NCBI GenBank assembly: GCA_041307765.1
Contig: JBFZCW010000190.1
Span: forward strand, 1 to 9,531
From: DYRB01 sp041307765
Lineage (GTDB): Bacteria > Pseudomonadota > Gammaproteobacteria > Chromatiales > Chromatiaceae
Direction of reading: 5' to 3'
DNA length: 9,531 nt
Part shown: in pieces, positions 1 through 6,888 of the stretch
How the letters are laid out: every line of letters begins with the position of its first letter
Position numbering within the stretch: the first letter of the stretch is position 1
Program-made: the position numbers and the translations under genes
The notes under the pieces: generated by a model
Databases searched by the model: none
Seen by the model: the letters and a program-made list of their open reading frames with translations, nothing else
What the model was told of the DNA's origin: nothing

Positions 1-2
1 CG

Positions 3-518
3 GATGATCTTCCCTCGCGCCTTGGCAAGATCATGCTTCTGGGCGCCTGGGTGGTGGGGCTGATCATCGTGGTCCTGCTGTTCCAGGATTTCATCGAGGG
101 GGCCCGCAACCCCAACCGCGATCTCCAGGGCGAACCCGGGGCCGACGGCGTGCTCCAGGTGGTGCTCCAACGCAACCGCGCGGGCCATTACATCGCTGGC
201 GGGGCCATCAACGGCCATTCGGTGATGTTCCTGCTGGATACCGGAGCCACGCAAGTCGCCTTGCCTCTGCCTCTGGCACGGCGGCTTGGCCTGCCGCTTC
301 GCCCAGGCGGTATTGGGCGTACCGCCAACGGCGACGTCGAGACCTGGTCTACTCGCCTGGACAACGTAAGCCTCGGCGGGCTGGCGGCGCATGGAGTGGC
401 CGCCACCGTCTTGCCCGGGATGGAGGGCGAGGAGGTCCTGCTGGGGATGAGCTACCTCAAGCGCTTTGAGCTGATCCAAAAGGGCGATACCCTGACCTTG
501 CGGCCGCAACGCCATTGA
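3..518 (+). CDS. Membrane-anchored retropepsin-like aspartic protease (TIGR02281/clan AA type), 5' end cut by the window
   Basis: A small single-pass membrane protein with a retropepsin-like fold on the far side of the membrane. Numbering from the Met at 33, residues 3-19 form a hydrophobic segment, followed by an RNPN stretch typical of this family. The active-site motif is LLDTGAT, with the presumed catalytic Asp at residue 69. The C-terminal part has the usual LLGMSYLKRFEL block before a short strand and the stop. One DTG motif per chain means it would act as a homodimer, as in retropepsins. The frame stays open upstream of the Met at 33 (DDLPSRLGKI precedes it). Family members normally carry such a basic stretch before the TM, so the true start is probably outside the window. 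The physiological substrate of this family is not established. No co-transcribed partner is visible, since 153 bases separate it from the next gene. Confidence 0.85.
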   Translation, partial: DDLPSRLGKIMLLGAWVVGLIIVVLLFQDFIEGARNPNRDLQGEPGADGVLQVVLQRNRAGHYIAGGAINGHSVMFLLDTGATQVALPLPLARRLGLPLRPGGIGRTANGDVETWSTRLDNVSLGGLAAHGVAATVLPGMEGEEVLLGMSYLKRFELIQKGDTLTLRPQRH

Positions 519-616
519 CGGGGACAGGCTGAGACCTCCGTTGGTCGAACACGGCAAGGGGGCTGGAACATCGGCCTCCTGCAAGATGTGCGATCAGAGC
601 GGTGTCCTGCCGGGGA

Positions 617-650
617 TTCGCTGTGCGACGATAGGGCGCCGAGCAGCGAA
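617..650 (+). other. Hairpin between the protease and SUMF1-domain genes
   Basis: TTCGCTG (617-623) is perfectly complementary to CAGCGAA (644-650), with a 20-base loop. It lies after the protease gene and 13 bases before the Shine-Dalgarno-like GGAAGG (664-669) of the next gene. No T-run follows, so it is not a classical intrinsic terminator. It may be a weak terminator, an mRNA processing/stability hairpin, or chance. The rest of the 519-671 gap shows nothing I can name. Confidence 0.3.
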
Positions 651-671
651 ACCAATCTTACGTGGAAGGCC

Positions 672-2138
672 ATGGCTGAGTTTGAGGATGAGGACAACCG
701 AACCTCTGCGGCGCAACTGACGGAGCAGGGTCGCCAGCCAACACTCGGGCGGGCCGGGGCCAAGCAGGAGCCTATGCCGGTACACCGCCAGGCCGTGGGG
801 GTCGAGCCTCGCACGCCGGCGGAGGCTGGCCGGGCGGCAACCGAGCGACTTGCCCTGGAGCAGGAGGTCACTGCGCTACGCCGGGCCATCGCAGGCAAGG
901 ATCGGACTCTCGACAGCATCTCTCTGGAATGTCGTCGGCTCGAAGATGCCATCGAAGACGAACACACGGAAGCCGAGGCGCTGCGTAAGGAGGCAGAGAC
1001 GCTGCGACAGGAACTGGAGCGCAACACGGCGGCCTTGGCCACCGAGCGCAAGGCCGCAACCGAACTGGAACGTGATTTCCACGAGTTGCGCGTGCGGCTC
1101 CTCAATGCGCATCGCCACGGAGCCACTGGTCCTGCGGCCGGCCGCAGGACGCTGGGTTTTGTTGGCTATCTGCCCCCATTCCTCATCGGGGTCGTGGTGG
1201 GGCTCGCGGTCGCTGCCGCCGCCGGCATCGGGTACCTGGGTGTGGACGGGTTCCTTTGGCCGCTGTCTCGACCGCAGGTTGCCGCTGAGCCGGGGATCCC
1301 AACCCCCGCGGCCGTATCGGCTGCGGGCGCCGACCCGGCGGCGGTCCCCGAACCCGCCGGCATCGGAACGAACTCGGCCCTAGTCCAGGCCACTGAGCCG
1401 ACGGTGCTGCGCACCCTGCGTGATCGGCTCTCAGACGGATCCATGGGTCCCCTGATGGTTGCCCTCCCAGCCGGCGGCTTCTCTATGGGCAGCGCTGGGC
1501 TTGGCGGCGAGCGCGATGAGCGTCCGGAACATCAGGTGCGTGTCGGCGGCTTCCTGATCGGAGCCAACGAGGTCACCTTTGCTGACTACGACCGATACGC
1601 GCGGGCCACGGGGAGGCGCCTTCCGGGGGACTTCGGCTGGGGGCGCGCACGTCGGCCCGTGGTCGACGTGAGTTGGGGGGACGCCCAGGCCTATGCCCAA
1701 TGGCTGTCGCGGCAGACGGGTCGACACTATCGTTTGCCGAGCGAAGCGGAGTGGGAGTACGCGGCCCGCGGTGGTACCCAGTCGGCGTATTGGTGGGGTG
1801 TCGGCCCAGAGGTCGGGCGGGCCCAGTGCTTCGACTGCGGTACGACCTGGGATGACGGACGCTCGACTGCCCCGGTGGGGAGCTTCGAGCCAAATCCATA
1901 TGGGCTTTACGACACCGCGGGCAATGTCCTGGAGTGGACGGCGGACTGCTATCGGCCGAGCTACGAGGGGGCGCCGACGGATGGCACCGCCTGGGACCAG
2001 GACCCCTGCGCCGCGCGCGTTGCGCGGGGTGGCGCCTTCAATAAGCCGGCCAAGTCCATGCGCAGCGCAGCGCGGGGGCAGTTCGCGCCGGACGCGCGCG
2101 TCAACATGCTCGGATTCCGTCTCGCTCGCGATGAGTGA
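672..2138 (+). CDS. Coiled-coil, single-TM protein with C-terminal SUMF1/FGE-like domain lacking catalytic cysteines
   Basis: A 488-residue protein in four parts. Residues 1-59 are polar. Residues ~60-145 are a Glu/Arg/Leu-rich coiled coil. Residues ~170-191 form one TM helix preceded by Arg/His. A Pro/Ala-rich linker leads to a SUMF1 (formylglycine-generating-enzyme sulfatase-like) domain at ~258-488. Domain hallmarks seen are GGFSMGS (268-274), RLPSEAEWEYAARGG (from 354), GNVLEW (417-422) and the C-terminal RGGAF (452-456)...LGFRLA. The Cys pair used by true FGE near the C-terminus is absent: residues 457-468 contain no Cys. It is therefore unlikely to make formylglycine and more likely binds something. 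C386/C389 and C426/C446 could form disulfides, and positive charge before the TM suggests the SUMF1 domain is periplasmic. I chose the ATG at 672 (GGAAGG just upstream, though only 2 bases away). An in-frame GTG at 588 would add 28 residues that do not look conserved. The stop overlaps the kinase gene by 8 bases, implying coupled translation. Confidence 0.85.
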   Translation: MAEFEDEDNRTSAAQLTEQGRQPTLGRAGAKQEPMPVHRQAVGVEPRTPAEAGRAATERLALEQEVTALRRAIAGKDRTLDSISLECRRLEDAIEDEHTEAEALRKEAETLRQELERNTAALATERKAATELERDFHELRVRLLNAHRHGATGPAAGRRTLGFVGYLPPFLIGVVVGLAVAAAAGIGYLGVDGFLWPLSRPQVAAEPGIPTPAAVSAAGADPAAVPEPAGIGTNSALVQATEPTVLRTLRDRLSDGSMGPLMVALPAGGFSMGSAGLGGERDERPEHQVRVGGFLIGANEVTFADYDRYARATGRRLPGDFGWGRARRPVVDVSWGDAQAYAQWLSRQTGRHYRLPSEAEWEYAARGGTQSAYWWGVGPEVGRAQCFDCGTTWDDGRSTAPVGSFEPNPYGLYDTAGNVLEWTADCYRPSYEGAPTDGTAWDQDPCAARVARGGAFNKPAKSMRSAARGQFAPDARVNMLGFRLARDE

Positions 2139-3069
2139 TGCGGGCGCAAGCCCCGCGGGGTGTATCCTCGGGGTCGGTATTGCGACCCTGGACATCGTCA
2201 ACGCGGTGGCGACCTATCCCCAGGAGGACGCCGAGGTCCGCGCCCTGACCCAGCGCCAGGTGCGCGGAGGCAATGTCACCAACTCCCTAGTTGTCCTGAG
2301 TCAGCTTGGCCACCCTTGTGCCTGGGCCGGGACCCTGGGGGACGATCCGGCGAGCAGGCTGATCCTTGCCGATCTCGATCGTCACGCCGTCGATACCCGT
2401 CTGGTCGTGCGCCACCCCGGTCGCTGTACCCCAACCTCCTACATTGCCCTGAGCCGGTCCACGGGGACGCGAACCATCGTCCATCACCGCGACCTGCCGG
2501 AGCTGGCCCCGTCCGACCTGGCCGCCGGCCTGACCGCAATCTGGGATTGGCTAGGTGCAGGGTGCCGTTGGGTCCATTTCGAGGGGCGTAATACCGAAGA
2601 GACGGCAACCATGCTGCGCCTGGTCCGGGAACGGCTTCCAGGGGTCCCAATCTCGCTGGAGCTGGAGAAGTTACGCCCCGGGTGCGAGCAGCTACTGCAA
2701 GGGCCTGACTTGGTCCTGTTCTCCCGCTGCTTTGCTCAGGCCGCGGGCGCGGCGGACGCGGTGACATTCCTGACTGACTGGGCGCCGCGCTCGACCGCCC
2801 GCCACTGCACCCTCGCCTGGGGAGGGCAGGGTGCCTACGGCTGGACCAACGGGGTCGGCTGGGCGCATGTCCCTGCCCGGCCTCCTGAACGGCTGGTGGA
2901 TACCCTAGGGGCGGGGGATGTGTTCAACGCCGCCGTCATTGATGGTCTCCTGCGCAGGCTCACCCTGCCCGCCGTGCTGGGCCGGGCTAACCACCTGGCT
3001 GGGCACAAGTGCGGGCGGCAGGGGCTTGCCGGTCTGGTGGCCAGCGCCGTCGCCGCAGGATTCGAGTGA
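2131..3069 (+). CDS. PfkB-family sugar kinase, ketohexokinase-like
   Basis: 312 residues, the normal length for PfkB/ribokinase-type kinases, which phosphorylate a sugar hydroxyl with ATP in the cytoplasm. It resembles animal ketohexokinase (fructose to fructose-1-phosphate) more than ribokinase or 6-phosphofructokinase, judged from remembered human KHK sequence. GIATLD (D21), the YPQED block, RGGNVTNS (45-52), VHFEGRN, LELEK and the C-terminal KCGRQG all have direct KHK counterparts. KHK's fructose-contacting residues (Asp15, Gly41, Asn42, Asn45) correspond to D21, G47, N48 and N51. The PfkB signature DTLGAGDVFNA starts at residue 257, with the catalytic-base Asp at 263. The start is ATG 2131, overlapping the end of the SUMF1-domain gene by 8 bases in another frame. 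A longer open frame reaches back to 1693 but lies over that gene and has no family match. The actual substrate (fructose, another ketose, or a modified sugar) cannot be read from sequence. Confidence 0.9.
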   Translation: MSDAGASPAGCILGVGIATLDIVNAVATYPQEDAEVRALTQRQVRGGNVTNSLVVLSQLGHPCAWAGTLGDDPASRLILADLDRHAVDTRLVVRHPGRCTPTSYIALSRSTGTRTIVHHRDLPELAPSDLAAGLTAIWDWLGAGCRWVHFEGRNTEETATMLRLVRERLPGVPISLELEKLRPGCEQLLQGPDLVLFSRCFAQAAGAADAVTFLTDWAPRSTARHCTLAWGGQGAYGWTNGVGWAHVPARPPERLVDTLGAGDVFNAAVIDGLLRRLTLPAVLGRANHLAGHKCGRQGLAGLVASAVAAGFE

Positions 3070-3077
3070 TCGGCCTG

Positions 3078-3092
3078 GGGTGGTGCCCACTC
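3078..3092 (+). terminator. Possible hairpin after the kinase gene
   Basis: GGGTGG (3078-3083) can pair with CCCACT (3087-3092) around a 3-base loop (five Watson-Crick pairs and one G-U), 9 bases after the kinase stop codon. A wider, looser pairing, ATCGGCC (3069-3075) with GGCCGAT (3110-3116), encloses it. There is no T-tract, so intrinsic termination is not shown. The position in a convergent gap makes some terminator function plausible. Confidence 0.25.
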
Positions 3093-3191
3093 TGTGCCCT
3101 CAAGGAATTGGCCGATGACGCCGGTCCCGGTCCTGCTGACGGGCAGGGAGGTCCGGTTGGCAGCCGAGCCACCGTCCTAGCTGGATGGCCC

Positions 3192-3213
3192 CGGTCATTG
3201 ACCGCGACGCGGT
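3192..3213. terminator. Overlapping small hairpins in the convergent kinase/tas gap
   Basis: CGGTC-ATT-GACCG (3192-3204) and ACCGC-GAC-GCGGT (3201-3213) are adjacent, mutually exclusive 5-bp hairpins about 30 bases beyond the tas stop codon. They could act on either strand in this convergent gap. Neither has a T-run, and GC-rich DNA yields such stems by chance, so this is weak. Confidence 0.2.
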
Positions 3214-3240
3214 TGGCGTTCCGCACCTGCCGGGCTGGCG

Positions 3241-4281
3241 TCAGGGGGCGGGATTCGGTTGCCCGCGGTGGATCGCCTCGATGCCGGCGACCACCTCCTC
3301 GGATAGGCTGAGGTGTTCGCTGGCCAGGTTGCGTGCGAGCTGCTCCTGGGTCGTGGCTCCGATGATGTTGGAGGTGACAAAGGGGCGGCTGGTCACCCAG
3401 GCCAGGGCCATCTGGGCGGGGTCGAGCCCGTGGAGTCGGGCCAGGGCCACGTAGGCCTCGGTGGCACGCTCGGCTTCGGGGTTGGAGTAGCGGCTGAAGC
3501 GCTCGAACAGGGTTAGCCGAGCACCCGGCGGGCGGACCCCATTGAGGTACTTGCCCGACAGGACACCGAAGGCCATGGGTGAGTAGGCCAGCAGCCCGCA
3601 ATGCTCGCGCAGCGCCACCTCGGCCAGCCCGACCTCGAAGGTCCGGTTGAGCAGGTTGTAAGGGTTCTGGACGCTCACGGGGCGGGGCAGCCCATGCTGC
3701 TCGGCGAGCTTGAGGCAGGTCATGAGGCCCCAGGGGGTCTCGTTGGACAGCCCGACATGGCGGACCTTACCTGCCTTGATCTGCTCAGCGAGGGCCTCCA
3801 GGCTTTCCAACAAGGGGACGCTGCGGTCCTCGGCGGGCGGCTCATAGCCGAGCTTGCCGAAGAAATTGGTCTCGCGGTCCGGCCAGTGAAGCTGGTAGAG
3901 ATCCAGGTAGTCGGTCTGGAGGCGCGCGAGGCTGGCATCCAGTGCAGCGGCGATGTTGGGGCGGTCCAGTCGATTGCGTCCGTCCCGCAGGTAGCTGATC
4001 CAGGCCCCCGGTCCGGCGACCTTGCTGGCCAGCACCAGGCGATCGCGCCCCCCGCGTCTCTTGAGCCAGGTGCCGATGTAGCGCTCCGTGACGCCCTGGG
4101 TCTCGGCTCGCGGGGGAACCGGGTAGATCTCGGCAGTGTCGATGAAGTTGACGCCGGAGGCCAGGGCCATGTCCAGCTGCGCGTGCGCTTCGGCCTCGCT
4201 GTTTTGCTCGCCGAACGTCATGGTGCCCAGGCAGAGCTCGCTGATCATGAGCGCCGTGTCGCCAAGCTGTCTCTGGTGCAT
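3241..4281 (-). CDS. tas: NADP(H)-dependent aldo/keto reductase, Tas family
   Basis: 346 residues, the same length as E. coli Tas as I recall it. The protein is a cytoplasmic (beta/alpha)8 barrel that reduces carbonyl groups with NADPH. The N-terminus QLGDTALMISELCLGTMTFG is typical. The aldo/keto reductase catalytic tetrad is complete: D48 and Y53 in FIDTAEIYP, K87 in ASKVAG and H132 in QLHWPD. Later motifs are VRHVGLSNE, SVQNPYNLLNR, AYSPMAFGVLSGKY and the coenzyme-phosphate loop region SNIIGATTQEQLARN near the C-terminus. The start ATG (4279-4281) is supported by a strong AGGAGGT Shine-Dalgarno 5 bases upstream. It is transcribed alone, convergent with the kinase gene and divergent from the CbiM-like gene. 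The physiological substrate is unknown. In E. coli the gene was noticed for suppressing a tyrosine-auxotrophy phenotype, and no such role can be inferred here. Confidence 0.93.
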   Translation of the reverse strand: MHQRQLGDTALMISELCLGTMTFGEQNSEAEAHAQLDMALASGVNFIDTAEIYPVPPRAETQGVTERYIGTWLKRRGGRDRLVLASKVAGPGAWISYLRDGRNRLDRPNIAAALDASLARLQTDYLDLYQLHWPDRETNFFGKLGYEPPAEDRSVPLLESLEALAEQIKAGKVRHVGLSNETPWGLMTCLKLAEQHGLPRPVSVQNPYNLLNRTFEVGLAEVALREHCGLLAYSPMAFGVLSGKYLNGVRPPGARLTLFERFSRYSNPEAERATEAYVALARLHGLDPAQMALAWVTSRPFVTSNIIGATTQEQLARNLASEHLSLSEEVVAGIEAIHRGQPNPAP

Positions 4282-4285
4282 CTCG

Positions 4286-4294
4286 ACCTCCTTA
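4286..4294 (-). promoter_or_regulatory. Strong Shine-Dalgarno of tas
   Basis: On the - strand the bases read TAAGGAGGT, a near-perfect anti-16S match ending 4-5 bases before the ATG at 4281. This fixes the tas start and suggests efficient translation. In the remaining divergent gap (4295-4420) I could not identify a convincing -35/-10 pair on either strand. Confidence 0.7.
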
Positions 4295-4420
4295 ACGACT
4301 ATCGGGCCAGTGTTGGATTCCGGGTGGCGCCGGGACTTGAGATACTTCGCCTGCTTGCGGGTTGCCGCCGGCTATCGTACAACCCTTCAGAAGCCCTACG
4401 CCTGAGTGTCCGACCCTGCC

Positions 4421-5086
4421 ATGACCATTGATGGTGACCTGCTTTCGCCGCTGCTGATTTGGGCCGTGTCCCTGGTCTACGCGCTGGTGCTGGTTTCTGC
4501 CCTCAGGATGGCGCCCTGGGGCAGGTTTCGCAATGCCGAGCAGTTGCACGTGTACCTGGGGCTGGTCGTTGCCCTGTTGATGCTGTGGGCGATGCAGGTC
4601 AAGGTCCAGCCCGGCCTGTCATTCCACCTGTTGGGGGTGACCGCCGCGACCCTCATGTTTGGCTGGTCGCTGGCCGTGATTGCCGTCAGCCTGGCCCTGG
4701 CCGGGGTCTCCCTCAACGCTGGAGGGGGTTGGGAGGGATTTGCGGTTAACGCCATGCTCGGGGGGGTGGTGCCGATCACCCTGACGCAGCTCCTGCTGAT
4801 CCTTATCCGCGCCTACCTGCCGCGGCAGTTTTTCGTCTATGTCCTGGTCAATGGTTTCCTCACCGCCGGATTCGTGGCGGTCGTCGCCGGCTACCTGGCG
4901 GCCTGGCTGCTCGTCCTGAACGGCGTCTATACCTTCGCCCAGCTCAACCAGACGGTTATGCCGTTCTTTCCCATGATGTTCCTGCCGGAGGCCATGCTCA
5001 ACGGCTGGGTGATGGTGGTGTTGGTGGCCCAGCGCCCGGGTTGGGTCTACTCCTTCAACGACGAGCAATACCTCAAGGGCAAGTGA
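4421..5086 (+). CDS. CbiM-like integral membrane protein (COG3235-type, energy-coupling-factor permease family)
   Basis: A 221-residue very hydrophobic protein with about six membrane helices. The N-terminus (MTIDGDLLSP) resembles the start of CbiM-like/COG3235 proteins. GLSFHLLGVTAATLMFGW and the late FPMMFLPEAMLNGW segment match the family pattern. Relatives such as CbiM are the substrate-binding membrane parts of Co/Ni transporters. Here the second residue is Thr rather than the His that CbiM uses in metal binding, and no transporter ATPase or CbiQ/EcfT-like gene lies nearby. Transport, and any metal specificity, are therefore unproven. I chose ATG 4421 over an in-frame GTG at 4406 because family proteins begin close to the DGxLLSP motif. 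Neither start has a clear Shine-Dalgarno. djlA follows within 15 bases, so the two are probably co-transcribed. Confidence 0.75.
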   Translation: MTIDGDLLSPLLIWAVSLVYALVLVSALRMAPWGRFRNAEQLHVYLGLVVALLMLWAMQVKVQPGLSFHLLGVTAATLMFGWSLAVIAVSLALAGVSLNAGGGWEGFAVNAMLGGVVPITLTQLLLILIRAYLPRQFFVYVLVNGFLTAGFVAVVAGYLAAWLLVLNGVYTFAQLNQTVMPFFPMMFLPEAMLNGWVMVVLVAQRPGWVYSFNDEQYLKGK

Positions 5087-5090
5087 GGGG
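5085..5090 (+). promoter_or_regulatory. Ribosome binding site deciding the djlA start
   Basis: GAGGGG overlaps the stop codon of the upstream membrane-protein gene and sits 10 bases before GTG 5101 but 19 before the next in-frame ATG at 5110. This favours the GTG start, which also aligns the protein N-terminus with E. coli DjlA. Confidence 0.5.
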
Positions 5091-5100
5091 CACTCAGTCT

Positions 5101-5967
5101 GTGGATTGGATGGGGACATTGCTGGGGGGCGGCGCCGGTCTCGCCTTGGGCGGCCCTCTGGGTGCGTTAGTGGGGGCCGCCCTTGGGCATGGCGTGGACC
5201 GCTGGGTGCTCTTTCGGCCGCGCCCCGAAGTGCGCCGCAACGGCACCCCTCCCGGTCAGGCTTGGGCGGTGGGGGGCGGGTTCATCCATCCAACCTTTGC
5301 GGTGATGGGGCACTTGGCGAAGGTGGAAGGGCGGGTCTCGGAGCGGGAGATTGCGCTGGCCGAGTCCGTTATGGCGCGACTGCAGCTCTCGGCGGAGCAG
5401 CGCCGAGCGGCCATCGAGGCCTTCAATGAGGGAAAATCCACGGCCTTCCCGTTGGATCAGGTCCTCGCTGCCCTGCGGCGAGACTGCAGGGGGCGCGGTG
5501 TGATGCTGCGGTTGTTCTTGGACTTCCAGTTCCAGATGGCTTACGTCGACGGAGTTCCCGGGAGACAGCAGACGGCGCTGTTGTTGCACATTGCCCGCCA
5601 CCTTGGCGTCTCCGATGCCGTGTTTCACGCCCTGGATCGGGCCGCGAGGTTCCAACGCGGATCCAGTGGGGTGGACAGCGCGAAGGCGAGTGGGCGGTCC
5701 GGCGGGCCGAGGAGCGGACCCGGAGCCAAGCCGAAGCCGCCTGCCGGCGACGGGTCCGGGCTGGCGGCCGCCTACGCGGTGCTGGGGGTGGCGAGCACGG
5801 CCTCGGAGGCGGAGGTCAAAAGGGCTTATCGGCGCCTGCTCAGCAAGAACCATCCGGATAAGCTGGTCTCAAAGGGCGTGCCACCGGACATGCTGAAACT
5901 GGCGGACGAGAAGACCCATCGGATCCGCCGCGCGTACGAGACCATCACACGGGCGCGGGCGGCCTGA
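5101..5967 (+). CDS. djlA: DjlA, membrane-anchored DnaK co-chaperone
   Basis: 288 residues (E. coli DjlA is 271). DjlA is an inner-membrane type III J-protein that stimulates DnaK ATPase at the membrane. Residues ~4-32 form a Gly-rich TM segment with small-residue spacing suited to helix dimerisation. Residues ~61-183 form the TerB-like helical domain, with GFIHPTFAVMGHLAKVEGRVSE and FNEGKS...FPLDQ matching DjlA closely. Residues ~184-219 are a Ser/Gly/Pro linker, and ~220-288 the C-terminal J domain. HPD is intact at 251-253 within KNHPDKLVSKGVP, the insertion-bearing form typical of DjlA. The GTG start at 5101 is chosen because VDWMGTLLGGG aligns with the E. coli N-terminus and has GAGGGG 10 bases upstream. 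An upstream in-frame TTG at 5041 lies within the previous gene. The 14-base gap to the CbiM-like gene suggests co-transcription. Confidence 0.93.
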   Translation: MDWMGTLLGGGAGLALGGPLGALVGAALGHGVDRWVLFRPRPEVRRNGTPPGQAWAVGGGFIHPTFAVMGHLAKVEGRVSEREIALAESVMARLQLSAEQRRAAIEAFNEGKSTAFPLDQVLAALRRDCRGRGVMLRLFLDFQFQMAYVDGVPGRQQTALLLHIARHLGVSDAVFHALDRAARFQRGSSGVDSAKASGRSGGPRSGPGAKPKPPAGDGSGLAAAYAVLGVASTASEAEVKRAYRRLLSKNHPDKLVSKGVPPDMLKLADEKTHRIRRAYETITRARAA

Positions 5968-6006
5968 GGCGGGTGCGAGTCGCTGGGCCATGGGGCGGCA
6001 CCGTGG

Positions 6007-6035
6007 GTGAAAATCCGACGCGATTGCGTTAGAGT
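6007..6035 (+). promoter_or_regulatory. Candidate sigma70-type promoter for the rpe-gph-trpEG run
   Basis: GTGAAA (6007-6012) and TAGAGT (6030-6035) each match the -35 and -10 consensus at 4 of 6 bases, with an ideal 17-base spacer. The pair sits in the locally AT-richer part of the 151-base gap after djlA, about 84 bases before the rpe start. I see no obvious TrpR operator. It is a motif match only, not evidence of transcription. Confidence 0.4.
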
Positions 6036-6118
6036 TTTGGCCTTTACGGGCAAACCGGAGGGGCAGGTGCCAAGTGCCTCGCCGCCGATGGGGCCCGAAT
6101 CCAAGGGGAGACACTCCG

Positions 6119-6811
6119 ATGGTAGAAGACCTGATCGCACCTTCCATCCTCTCGGCCGACTTTGCGAAGCTCGGCGAGGAGGTCGACAACGTCCTGGCCG
6201 CCGGGGCGGACATTGTCCACTTCGACGTGATGGACAACCACTATGTCCCCAACCTGACTATCGGCCCCCTGGTCTGTGAGGCTTTGCGCAAGCACGGGGT
6301 CACCGCACCCATCGATGTCCACCTGATGGTCAAGCCGGTTGACCGGATCGTGCCAGACTTCGCCAAGGCGGGCGCCACCTATATCACCTTCCACCCGGAG
6401 GCGAGCGAGCACGTCGACCGCACCCTCCAACTCATCCACAACGAGGGTTGCAAGGGCGGGCTGGTGTTCAACCCCGCCACCTCGCTGAGCTACCTGGACT
6501 ATGTGATGGACAAGGTGGACATGATCCTGCTGATGTCCGTAAATCCGGGCTTCGGCGGCCAGAGTTTCATCCCCTCGGCCCTGGACAAGCTGCGCGCCGT
6601 GCGCAAGCTCATCGACGCCTCCGGGCGCGACATCCGCCTGGAGATCGACGGCGGTGTGAAGGACGACAACATCGCCGAGATCAAGGCGGCGGGCGCCGAC
6701 ACCTTCGTCTCCGGCTCGGGCATCTTCGGCAAGGCCAACCCCGCCGACCCGCACCGCTACGACAGCATCATCCGCAAGATGCGTGCGGCCATGGCGGCCG
6801 TCAGCCGCTGA
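6119..6811 (+). CDS. rpe: Ribulose-phosphate 3-epimerase
   Basis: 230 residues, the normal length. A cytoplasmic metal-dependent TIM-barrel enzyme interconverting D-ribulose 5-phosphate and D-xylulose 5-phosphate in the pentose-phosphate and Calvin cycles. Family blocks are intact: IAPSILSADF (Ser9), VHFDVMDNHYVPNLTIGP (metal/catalytic His34 and Asp36), DVHLMV (His68), LMSVNPGFGGQSFIP, and LEIDGGV with the second catalytic Asp at 177. VSGSGIF near the end is the phosphate-binding part. ATG 6119 is chosen because AAGGGGAG ends 8 bases upstream and the protein begins directly at the conserved strand. An in-frame upstream ATG at 6074 would add 15 unconserved residues. It is first in a same-strand run with gph and trpEG, an arrangement I recall from other proteobacteria. 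Confidence 0.97.
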   Translation: MVEDLIAPSILSADFAKLGEEVDNVLAAGADIVHFDVMDNHYVPNLTIGPLVCEALRKHGVTAPIDVHLMVKPVDRIVPDFAKAGATYITFHPEASEHVDRTLQLIHNEGCKGGLVFNPATSLSYLDYVMDKVDMILLMSVNPGFGGQSFIPSALDKLRAVRKLIDASGRDIRLEIDGGVKDDNIAEIKAAGADTFVSGSGIFGKANPADPHRYDSIIRKMRAAMAAVSR

Positions 6812-6888
6812 AGTCGATGTCAGGGAGCCGTAACCGCATGCTGCGACCCCACACGGGATCCCACCCTGGACCCCAGATGACACCCGGG

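Noticed and set aside
588..671. GTG-started 28-residue extension of the SUMF1-domain protein
   Set aside because: It has no ribosome binding site at usual spacing, crosses the 617-650 hairpin, and the ATG at 672 has GGAAGG upstream.
1431..2201. 256-codon open frame on the - strand
   Set aside because: It is antisense to the SUMF1 domain, has a low-complexity Arg/Pro-rich translation and no recognisable motifs: a GC-rich shadow frame.
3601..4431. 276-codon open frame on the + strand
   Set aside because: It mirrors tas, whose catalytic tetrad and Shine-Dalgarno are unambiguous. The mirrored translation has no family pattern.
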